DNA of 12,775 nucleotides from Calditrichota bacterium (GTDB lineage Bacteria; Zhuqueibacterota; Zhuqueibacteria; Zhuqueibacterales; Geothermadaptataceae), in NCBI GenBank assembly GCA_008501545.1, contig QQUM01000838.1:1-12775 (forward strand). Direction: 5' to 3'. Under the pieces are notes generated by a model that made no database searches, was not told where the DNA came from, and worked only from the letters and a program-made list of their open reading frames with translations. The position numbers were made by a program, and so were the translations under genes. Positions 7,540 to 12,775 of the stretch are shown one piece after another (within the stretch, counting starts at the first letter, position 1; the number at the start of each line of letters is the position of its first letter).

Positions 7540-8427
7540 TTATGAGAATATATCCATATGTGCCAGACAGGTTGCCGTATGGATATCAACAGTGTCATTC
7601 GTATCAATTGCGTACCCCCCGCCCAGGGTTGTAACAATTGGAATATTTTTTTGTTTTGCCAGACGCAACACGGTTTCATCTCTTTTTTTCAGGCCATCTT
7701 TTGTTAATGCGAGATTTCCAAGCTGATCCTTGTAGTAAGGATCAGCACCAGCCTGATATAATATCAAGTGAGGAGTAAAGTTTTGCATTATAGTGATTAA
7801 CGCGTCATCGAGTTTCTGCAGATAAATTTCATCCGTAACACCGGAATATAAAGAGATATCCATATCACTCATTTCTTTAACAGGATAGTTGTCTTCCTCA
7901 TGCATTGAAAAAGTGTATATCTGCGTATCGGGTTGGCAAATCTTTGCTGTCCCGTTTCCCTGGTGCAAATCCAGATCAATTATTAACACACGATTTTTTC
8001 GGTGTTTGGCAGCATAGGTGCGTGCAGCAACGGCAAGATCGTTAACATAGCAAAAACCCTCGGCCTTTGCTTCCTTCGCATGATGAAAACCGCCACCAAT
8101 ATGAACGACCCAACCGTTTTTTTCTGAAATCTCAATCCCTTGCAAGGTTCCACCTGCTGCCAAGTAGAATAAATTTATAACAGGCGCAGTCAATGGTAAT
8201 TCAGAAAAAATAGTCCGTTGTGTCATGCGCAGATTACTTAAATCGTCCAGGTATGCTTCCGTATGGACAAGCTGTAATTGTTCGCGTGTTGCTTCCACCG
8301 GTTCTATAAACTCAGATTCATCAATACCATGTTCAAGCAACTTCTTTTTTATCAACTGGTATTTTTCAACAGGGAAAATGTGATCGCCAAATTCTTTCAA
8401 ATATCGATCTGAGTAAATGAATGGCAT
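7540..8427 (-). CDS. Histone deacetylase-family Zn-dependent amide hydrolase
   Basis: This 295-residue single-domain protein belongs to the HDAC/AcuC/acetylpolyamine amidohydrolase superfamily, in a short form reminiscent of class IV (HDAC11-like) bacterial members. The catalytic set is intact: the tandem histidines H115/H116 in GGGFHHA, Zn ligands D153 and H155 in DLDLHQGNG and D229 in QAGADPYY, and the transition-state tyrosine Y272 in LGGGY. It should remove acyl (usually acetyl) groups from lysines or small amines in the cytoplasm. The substrate cannot be read from the sequence, and no acetoin-utilisation or acetyl-CoA synthetase gene adjoins it, so the name acuC is not assigned. The ATG start has only a weak Shine-Dalgarno. 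It lies 201 nt after a single-domain receiver gene on the same strand, with a promoter-like sequence in that gap, so co-transcription is possible but not required. Confidence 0.93.
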   Translation of the reverse strand: MPFIYSDRYLKEFGDHIFPVEKYQLIKKKLLEHGIDESEFIEPVEATREQLQLVHTEAYLDDLSNLRMTQRTIFSELPLTAPVINLFYLAAGGTLQGIEISEKNGWVVHIGGGFHHAKEAKAEGFCYVNDLAVAARTYAAKHRKNRVLIIDLDLHQGNGTAKICQPDTQIYTFSMHEEDNYPVKEMSDMDISLYSGVTDEIYLQKLDDALITIMQNFTPHLILYQAGADPYYKDQLGNLALTKDGLKKRDETVLRLAKQKNIPIVTTLGGGYAIDTNDTVDIHTATCLAHMDIFS

Positions 8428-8518
8428 AACCGGCTAAAACTTTCTCTTTAAATACAAATTACGACGTGTGAGCGTACGAACATGATGGGTATACTACCGT
8501 GCTCATCATTAAAAACGT

Positions 8519-8546
8519 AATATAAACCGAAGAGAGATAATTGCAA
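8519..8546 (-). promoter_or_regulatory. Candidate sigma-70-type promoter for the deacetylase gene
   Basis: On the minus strand TTGCAA (8541-8546) and TATATT (8519-8524) are separated by 16 nt. They match the -35 box at 4/6 and the -10 box at 5/6. Transcription would start near 8512, giving a leader of about 85 nt. A lone TATAAT slightly upstream (around 8570-8575) lacks a matching -35. Confidence 0.35.
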
Positions 8547-8628
8547 TTAAAAAGAGATTTTACATTGCATTATAGCCAATTTGTCCCTTCATCCCTGATG
8601 GAATATCCCCTCGTCAAGTGCTTTACAA

Positions 8629-9075
8629 TTATGCAACTTCAACAAGCACCATTTCCTCTGCATCCCTTGAGACGGTTGTGGCAAAACAAAAATTGTGAAC
8701 AACTTGCACCATTTCTTTCAGAGCAAATGTTTTGGACAAAAATAGAGTAGCACCTGCGTTGTATATTTTTGCAAGCATCTGTTGAGGTAGGTCGATCGCT
8801 GAAACAGCAACGATTTTACATGCTTTATTTCGCTCATAAACCGGATCATTTTTTAGAATTTCAATAATTTCCAGGCCTGAATAATCGGGAAGCATGTAAT
8901 CAAGAAGGATACAATCAAAGGTGTGATTCCGGAGATAATCGAGTGCTTCTGTACCATCCTTTGCAGTGAGAGTTTTCAACTTGGCCTGACGGGAATAAAA
9001 GCAGTATAAATCACGAAAATCAGGGTTATCTTCGACTAACAATACGTGATAACCATGAAGAGTGGACTGCCTCAT
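8629..9075 (-). CDS. Single-domain response regulator (CheY/Spo0F-like receiver)
   Basis: This is a receiver domain with short extensions and no output domain. It is 148 residues from the chosen start. In this numbering E15/D16 form the acidic site, D59 is the phosphoacceptor (LLDYMLPDYSG), S92 replaces the usual Thr, and K115 is the conserved lysine. K115 is followed by Thr instead of the nearly universal Pro (SKTF rather than KPF). The frame is open to an ATG at 9120, but that start has no Shine-Dalgarno. The ATG at 9075 has GGAGG 6 nt upstream, so 9075 is preferred. The role is probably a phosphorelay intermediate or protein-interaction switch. It sits between the queE operon terminator and the deacetylase gene and has no adjacent kinase of its own; kinases are encoded a few genes downstream. 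Confidence 0.9.
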   Translation of the reverse strand: MRQSTLHGYHVLLVEDNPDFRDLYCFYSRQAKLKTLTAKDGTEALDYLRNHTFDCILLDYMLPDYSGLEIIEILKNDPVYERNKACKIVAVSAIDLPQQMLAKIYNAGATLFLSKTFALKEMVQVVHNFCFATTVSRDAEEMVLVEVA

Positions 9076-9081
9076 CTGACG

Positions 9082-9086
9082 CCTCC
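9082..9086 (-). promoter_or_regulatory. Strong Shine-Dalgarno deciding the start of the single-domain receiver
   Basis: GGAGG on the minus strand, 6 nt before the ATG at 9075. It lies inside the longer possible reading frame that begins at 9120, whose own ATG has only GTAGAAA upstream. This favours the 148-residue form. Confidence 0.7.
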
Positions 9087-9244
9087 AGTCTGTTTGTGTG
9101 TTGAGATTGTCAAGTTGCATTTTCTACAGAATGAGATGATGCAAAATTTAAGGTATGCACTACGTAATTGCAGGAGGTGGGAAAAATTCGGATCGGCAAC
9201 TTAAGTGAATAATCTGCACGATGCAAACCATTTTCGATATTTTA

Positions 9245-9279
9245 CAAAAAATTATCAGCGTCTGGATTTTTAAGACACT
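9245..9279 (-). terminator. Rho-independent terminator at the end of the queE operon
   Basis: On the minus strand AGTGTCT and AGACGCT form a 7-bp stem with one G-U pair and a 9-nt loop (arms at 9273-9279 and 9257-9263). It is followed by GATAA and TTTTTT (9246-9251). The stem overlaps the TAG stop codon of queE, so the hairpin begins within the gene. It would isolate the receiver/deacetylase genes from the operon. Confidence 0.5.
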
Positions 9280-9940
9280 AAACACCTTTTTGCGCCGGAT
9301 GCCAAATAAACTTATGAAGCTGTAATTGTAATCTCGCTTGAATCCCATCTTCTAAAAGCCATTTTACGACATTTTTATATTCTGGCATTTCAAAAACAGG
9401 TGAGATGAGGACAGTTGTTTGCTTTTCCAGCTTATACTTTTTAATGACATCCGCAGCATATTCGTAATCATCGCGGTCAGCAATTACAAATTTAACTTCG
9501 TCATGGGGGGAAACATTTTCCAAATTTGCGAAATGCATTCTCGCTGCTTCCCCGCTCCCTGGACATTTAACGTCAATTATTTTTTTCACACGCGGATCAA
9601 TCATCGATAAATCCATATGTCCACCCGTCTCGAGCATAATCTCATATTCCTCATCGTACAACGCATGAATCAAATCCGGAAGATGCTTTTGCAAAAGTGG
9701 TTCACCACCTGTTATCTCGACCAATTTACAAGGCCATAGTCGAATTCTTTCCATTATTTGGGCGACAGAAAGTTTTTCACCCCCATAAAAGGAATATTCT
9801 GTATCGCACCAGCTGCAACGGAGATTGCAACCTGTCGTGCGAATAAAAATGCAGGGCCGGCCTGCATAGGTTGATTCCCCTTGTATTGAAAAGAATATTT
9901 CTGTTATGCGTAGCCAGCGTGGTTTACTATTGGATTGCAT
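9278..9940 (-). CDS. queE: 7-carboxy-7-deazaguanine synthase (radical SAM, queuosine pathway)
   Basis: QueE converts 6-carboxy-5,6,7,8-tetrahydropterin to 7-carboxy-7-deazaguanine, the ring-contraction step on the way to preQ0, queuosine and other deazapurines. The protein has 220 residues, normal for the family. Visible marks are the N-terminal FFSIQGEST segment (substrate side), the radical SAM cluster motif CxxxCxxC (C38, C42, C45) with WCDT, GGEP at 78-81 (SAM binding), and the family-typical C-terminal ending with LHKFIWHP. The ATG has AGGA 7 nt upstream and lies 2 nt after the aminotransferase stop, so it is the third gene of a tight operon. No queC, queD or queF is present in the window, and the neighbours have no known queuosine role, so grouping here may be transcriptional convenience. 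Identity is very likely. Confidence 0.95.
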   Translation of the reverse strand: MQSNSKPRWLRITEIFFSIQGESTYAGRPCIFIRTTGCNLRCSWCDTEYSFYGGEKLSVAQIMERIRLWPCKLVEITGGEPLLQKHLPDLIHALYDEEYEIMLETGGHMDLSMIDPRVKKIIDVKCPGSGEAARMHFANLENVSPHDEVKFVIADRDDYEYAADVIKKYKLEKQTTVLISPVFEMPEYKNVVKWLLEDGIQARLQLQLHKFIWHPAQKGV

Positions 9941-9942
9941 GA

Positions 9943-11145
9943 CTATTCCTGCGTTTTTTTAATGATTTGTATAAGGCTTTCCATCGCTGCATCGATTTGC
10001 GCATCGGTTAAAATGAAGGGCGGTGCCATACGAATAATTGTAGAATGATAAAGTGTCCAGCCGATAATCATTTTATTCTCACGGCATTTTTCTACGACCT
10101 TCTTCGTTGTGGCTGCATCTTTAAATACCAGGCCAATGAGACAACCTCTCCCGCGAACTTCCTTGAGAATCTTGTTTTTGCCAACCCAGGGATTCAAATG
10201 GTAATTTATTCGTTCTCCGATTTTTCTTGCTCTCTCAGACAAATTTTCTTGAATTAGAATCTCAAGTGCAGCCAAACCCGCAGCACAGGAGACCGGGTGT
10301 CCACCAAATGTTGTCACATGCGCCAAAGGTGGATTTTCTGAAAGCGTTTTCATAATATCCTGCGGTCCTGCAAACGCCCCCAGTGGCATGCCTCCACCAA
10401 GCGCCTTGGCCAGAACAATCAGATCAGGCGCCAACCCGAAGTGCTCAGTTGCAAACATCCGCCCGGTGCGCCCAAAACCGGTCATAACCTCATCGGCAAC
10501 GAGCAGTGCACCGGTTTGGGTACATCGATGTCGCAAAGCATGCATAAAATCCCCTGTTGGAACACGAATTCCACCTTCCGCTTGTATTGGCTCGATGATA
10601 ACGGCCGCTGTTAGCTCCGAGATCCTTTCCAAGGCGTTCACATCGTTCCACGGAAGATGGAAAATCTGCGGCACAACTGGTTCAAATGGTTCCCGGTACA
10701 TCGATTCTGCCTGCAGTGAAAGCGAGCCAAAGGTATCACCATGATAACATCCGGAAAAACTGAAAATTTCCTGTCTCCCTGTATATTTTCTGGTGGTTTT
10801 TAATGCACCTTCCACTGCTTCGGTCCCACTGTTTGTAAAAAATACATTGCTGATAGGTCCGGGTAGGATATCCGCTAATTTTTTCGCGTACAGAACCTGC
10901 TGCTCCTGAACAACTTCCCCATAGACCATCGGATGCAGATATAAACTCGCCTGCTTTTGAATAGCATCAAGAACCGCTTGCCGTCCATGCCCAATCGAAG
11001 CAACGCCAATTCCAGAAATTAAATCGAGGTATTTTTCACCGGAACTTGTGATAAGGTACGGTCCTTCAGCGCGGGCGATTTCCAAACCGAGCGGTTCCGG
11101 GGATGTCTGGCAGACATATTTTTTAAATTCATTCAGCAGATTCAT
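9943..11145 (-). CDS. Class III (acetylornithine/omega-amino type) PLP aminotransferase
   Basis: This 400-residue fold-type I PLP enzyme has SGTEA at 106-110 (phosphate binding), the aromatic-His pair Y134/H135, E185 in IIEPIQAEGG, D218 in VADEV (pyridine nitrogen), the Schiff-base lysine K247 in LAKALGGGMPLG, and TTFGGHP at about 278-284. The family includes acetylornithine, GABA, DAPA and diamine aminotransferases, and the sequence alone does not choose among them. No arginine- or biotin-synthesis gene is adjacent. It starts 3 nt after the stop of a LuxC-type acyl-CoA reductase, suggesting the amine acceptor may be the aldehyde made by that enzyme, with glutamate or another omega-amine as donor; this is inference. 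Plain housekeeping roles (ornithine or lysine metabolism) remain possible. Domain assignment is secure, substrate unknown. Confidence 0.93.
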   Translation of the reverse strand: MNLLNEFKKYVCQTSPEPLGLEIARAEGPYLITSSGEKYLDLISGIGVASIGHGRQAVLDAIQKQASLYLHPMVYGEVVQEQQVLYAKKLADILPGPISNVFFTNSGTEAVEGALKTTRKYTGRQEIFSFSGCYHGDTFGSLSLQAESMYREPFEPVVPQIFHLPWNDVNALERISELTAAVIIEPIQAEGGIRVPTGDFMHALRHRCTQTGALLVADEVMTGFGRTGRMFATEHFGLAPDLIVLAKALGGGMPLGAFAGPQDIMKTLSENPPLAHVTTFGGHPVSCAAGLAALEILIQENLSERARKIGERINYHLNPWVGKNKILKEVRGRGCLIGLVFKDAATTKKVVEKCRENKMIIGWTLYHSTIIRMAPPFILTDAQIDAAMESLIQIIKKTQE

Positions 11146-11148
11146 TTT

Positions 11149-12318
11149 CTATGATTCCATAATTTTTTCAATTAAATCGAAACCACCATTTTCCCAGGTT
11201 ATTGGTGGACTTTGCATAAAACCTGGTTCAGCGATGTAGGTACAACCATGTTTTGATAATAGTGATTTGTATCCCGGCTTGTTTTCATTTCGGTTGTATA
11301 AACATGCGCCCTGCATCCATTTGGATAGAGCGCTCAGTTTTAATTCCAATGCCTTCATGTTCGCAAATGGAATAAACTGAACAACAAAAGGACCTAATAA
11401 TCTTTCAGGAAAAAAATTATCATCAAGCGTCACCAGAATTGATCCTGTTGCATTCGCGAATCTGGTGACTCCTAGCATATCGAGCTGATCAATTAACGCA
11501 TGGCGCTGAAATGCAGTGCCGGTGTCTAAATCCGCTTCACCAAATTCAGATTCGAGAAATTGTAGTGCAGTGAAGAACTTTTCAGCATGATACATTACTT
11601 CTTCGTTCGATCCTTTTACAAAAAATGCCTGCGGTGATAAACAGCCAGACTGAAGATACAAGGCAGTATCTTTCGCAATTGCATGGTAATCATGCGCTTC
11701 CATTTTATCCACATCAAGAACGCCGATGCTGAACTTGTGACCAAATCCAATTATGTTCTTGCCCCATTTCATTTTTAGAGCAGAAATGGTGCTGTCATTT
11801 CCAAATACAATAACTTTGCCGGCTTGGGATAACAGCTGATCAAAGACCTCGCTTTCAGGTTGCCAGTAGCCTGTGGAAATACCTGTGGCGCCAAATTGTT
11901 TTTCAAATAACCGCAGCAACCAGGGCAAGAGAACCTGGTCTGCCTTCGCCATTTTCACAATAACCGGGCATCCGGCCGCAGCCAGCAGCAGTGCAGGAGC
12001 AATGGCGATACCCGGGATATTTCCGGCAGCAACGATAGCCACATGCTGTGTATTTTCCAAAAAAATATCAGGAAACGTGTCCCTGTTCGTTTTGGCAAAT
12101 CCGGTGAATTGTGCGATTAATCCAGCTTTTAAATTATTATGAGGAACTCCTGTGGAAGCGACAAGATCATTCAACATGCTTTCGGAAATTTGTTCAGGAT
12201 TCTCTGCTAACTGAGCAAACAAACGGCACCAGGCGAGAAGGTATGCTGATGGCGATAATTTCACATCGCGTCTTGCGGATTTGTTATTCTCAAATTGTAT
12301 TGCAAAATCGGTTACCAT
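11149..12318 (-). CDS. LuxC-like acyl-CoA reductase (NADPH-dependent)
   Basis: This protein resembles the LuxC/acyl-CoA reductase family (aldehyde-dehydrogenase superfamily), which reduces fatty acyl-CoA or acyl thioesters to aldehydes through an acyl-cysteine intermediate. Counting from the chosen ATG (389 residues), a nucleotide-binding segment HVAIVAAGNIPGIAIAP lies at about 92-108, VIVKMAKAD at about 119-127, and the putative catalytic cysteine is C226 in LQSGCLSPQ, the motif expected of LuxC. The frame extends to a TTG at 12378 (409 residues), but that codon has no Shine-Dalgarno, while ATG 12318 has AAAGGAG 12 nt upstream. This is the first gene of the reductase-aminotransferase-queE operon and is divergent from ispG. 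No luxD, luxE or luciferase genes are present, so bioluminescence is not implied. Members are common in Bacteroidota with undefined substrates. The chain length reduced here is unknown. Confidence 0.88.
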   Translation of the reverse strand: MVTDFAIQFENNKSARRDVKLSPSAYLLAWCRLFAQLAENPEQISESMLNDLVASTGVPHNNLKAGLIAQFTGFAKTNRDTFPDIFLENTQHVAIVAAGNIPGIAIAPALLLAAAGCPVIVKMAKADQVLLPWLLRLFEKQFGATGISTGYWQPESEVFDQLLSQAGKVIVFGNDSTISALKMKWGKNIIGFGHKFSIGVLDVDKMEAHDYHAIAKDTALYLQSGCLSPQAFFVKGSNEEVMYHAEKFFTALQFLESEFGEADLDTGTAFQRHALIDQLDMLGVTRFANATGSILVTLDDNFFPERLLGPFVVQFIPFANMKALELKLSALSKWMQGACLYNRNENKPGYKSLLSKHGCTYIAEPGFMQSPPITWENGGFDLIEKIMES

Positions 12319-12330
12319 TTGCCGGCTTTT

Positions 12331-12337
12331 CTCCTTT
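12331..12337 (-). promoter_or_regulatory. Shine-Dalgarno supporting the shorter acyl-CoA reductase start
   Basis: AAAGGAG on the minus strand lies 12 nt before the ATG at 12318. The spacing is slightly long, but the alternative TTG at 12378 has no purine-rich site at all. Confidence 0.5.
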
Positions 12338-12450
12338 AGGATGGTGACTAAAAACGCGAATTCATCTTGAAAGTGCAAGGAATAAATTAAATGGCATTTT
12401 CATTTACTAAAGGTTACTGTATCTGAAAGAAAAAGACAAAAACTCGTCTC

Positions 12451-12479
12451 TTGCATTATTAGAAGAAAAAGATTATTTT
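12451..12479 (+). promoter_or_regulatory. Weak candidate promoter for ispG
   Basis: TTGCAT at 12451-12456 and TATTTT at 12474-12479 are separated by 17 nt and each match the sigma-70 hexamers at about 4/6. They lie about 30 nt before the ATG at 12510, in the short spacer shared with the divergent acyl-CoA reductase gene. Confidence 0.25.
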
Positions 12480-12509
12480 TTGCCCTTCTTTTTTACCTGG
12501 CATATAAAC

Positions 12510-12775
12510 ATGAGCCCCGCTATGAAATATTGTGAAAGTATTTTCTCCTATAAACGCCGCCCGACACACGAAGTAATGATCGGCGATGTTGGTATTGGCG
12601 GCAAAAATCCGATCCGTATTCAATCGATGACGACTTCCGACACCATGGACACGGACGCTTCAGTATCTGAAGCGTTGCAATTGGCACAGGCAGGTTGTGA
12701 AATTGTTCGCCTTACAGCACCATCCATAAAGGATGCCCATAATCTGGCACAAATCAGGACGCGGCTGAATGAAAA
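12510..12775 (+). CDS. ispG: 4-hydroxy-3-methylbut-2-enyl diphosphate synthase, N-terminal part (cut by window edge)
   Basis: The first 88 codons of IspG/GcpE are visible, and the frame is open to the right edge. This 4Fe-4S enzyme converts methylerythritol cyclodiphosphate to HMBPP in the MEP isoprenoid pathway. Recognisable is the TIM-barrel N-terminus: YKRRPTHEVMIGDVGIGG, then NPIRIQSMTTSDTMDTDAS, then AGCEIVRLTAPS. The DTMDTDAS stretch resembles the long IspG form of Bacteroidota, Chlamydiae and plants. The cysteine-bearing C-terminal domain is outside the window. The start is ATG 12510, or the in-frame ATG 12522; neither has a strong Shine-Dalgarno. It is transcribed divergently from the acyl-CoA reductase operon. 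The identification is firm. Confidence 0.92.
   Translation, partial: MSPAMKYCESIFSYKRRPTHEVMIGDVGIGGKNPIRIQSMTTSDTMDTDASVSEALQLAQAGCEIVRLTAPSIKDAHNLAQIRTRLNE

Noticed and set aside
7513..7542. Perfect 9-bp AT-only inverted repeat spanning the deacetylase stop codon
   Set aside because: The stem contains only A-T pairs with a 12-nt loop and no following T-run on the minus strand, so a terminator call is not supported.
9160..9348. 62-codon minus-strand frame overlapping the 3' end of queE
   Set aside because: It overlaps queE in another frame and runs through the terminator; composition does not look coding.
11149..12318. Bioluminescence (lux) locus, suggested by the LuxC-like protein
   Set aside because: No luciferase or luxD/luxE-type gene is adjacent; LuxC-like reductases are widespread in non-luminous bacteria.

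Overview
The window is a densely coded, AT-leaning bacterial chromosome segment. All complete genes lie on the minus strand. One divergent gene (ispG) starts on the plus strand at the right edge, and a response-regulator gene is cut off by the left edge. Several things suggest an FCB-superphylum bacterium of the Bacteroidota/Calditrichota/KSB1 kind: the IspG N-terminus resembles the long Bacteroidota/Chlamydiae/plant form, there is a LuxC-like acyl-CoA reductase, and many NtrC-type and PAS-rich signalling proteins are present together with a receiver-DUF4388 protein. This placement is inferred from the look of the proteins, not from any search, and is only moderately secure. No mobile element, CRISPR array, rRNA or tRNA was seen.

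Read in the direction of transcription (right to left), there are four blocks. Block 1 (about 12.3 to 9.25 kb) is a tight operon of a LuxC-type acyl-CoA reductase, a class III PLP aminotransferase and QueE (7-carboxy-7-deazaguanine synthase). The gaps are 2-3 nt and the block closes with a hairpin plus T-run. Block 2 (9.1 to 7.5 kb) is a single-domain receiver protein followed by a histone-deacetylase-family Zn hydrolase. Block 3 (7.15 to 4.55 kb) is a receiver-GGDEF diguanylate cyclase followed by a membrane HAMP-PAS histidine kinase, ended by a good Rho-independent terminator. Block 4 (4.3 kb to the left edge) is a soluble receiver-PAS-PAS histidine kinase overlapping by one base (TGATG) with an NtrC-type sigma-54 activator, then a receiver-DUF4388 regulator after an AT-rich gap.

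Six of the ten genes are phosphorelay proteins, placed consecutively except for the deacetylase. The likely working units are (a) the membrane kinase with the receiver-GGDEF cyclase, a phosphorylation-controlled c-di-GMP source, and (b) the NtrB-like kinase with the NtrC-like activator, a sigma-54 transcriptional switch. The two stand-alone receivers (the small one before the deacetylase and the DUF4388 one) may be further outputs. Block 1 suggests acyl-CoA to aldehyde to amine chemistry, which is a hypothesis. All catalytic residues checked are intact, and no frameshifted or decayed gene was found. The most notable points are the unusual reductase/aminotransferase pairing, the dense signalling cluster split by terminators, and two starts that Shine-Dalgarno sites place downstream of the longest reading frame.
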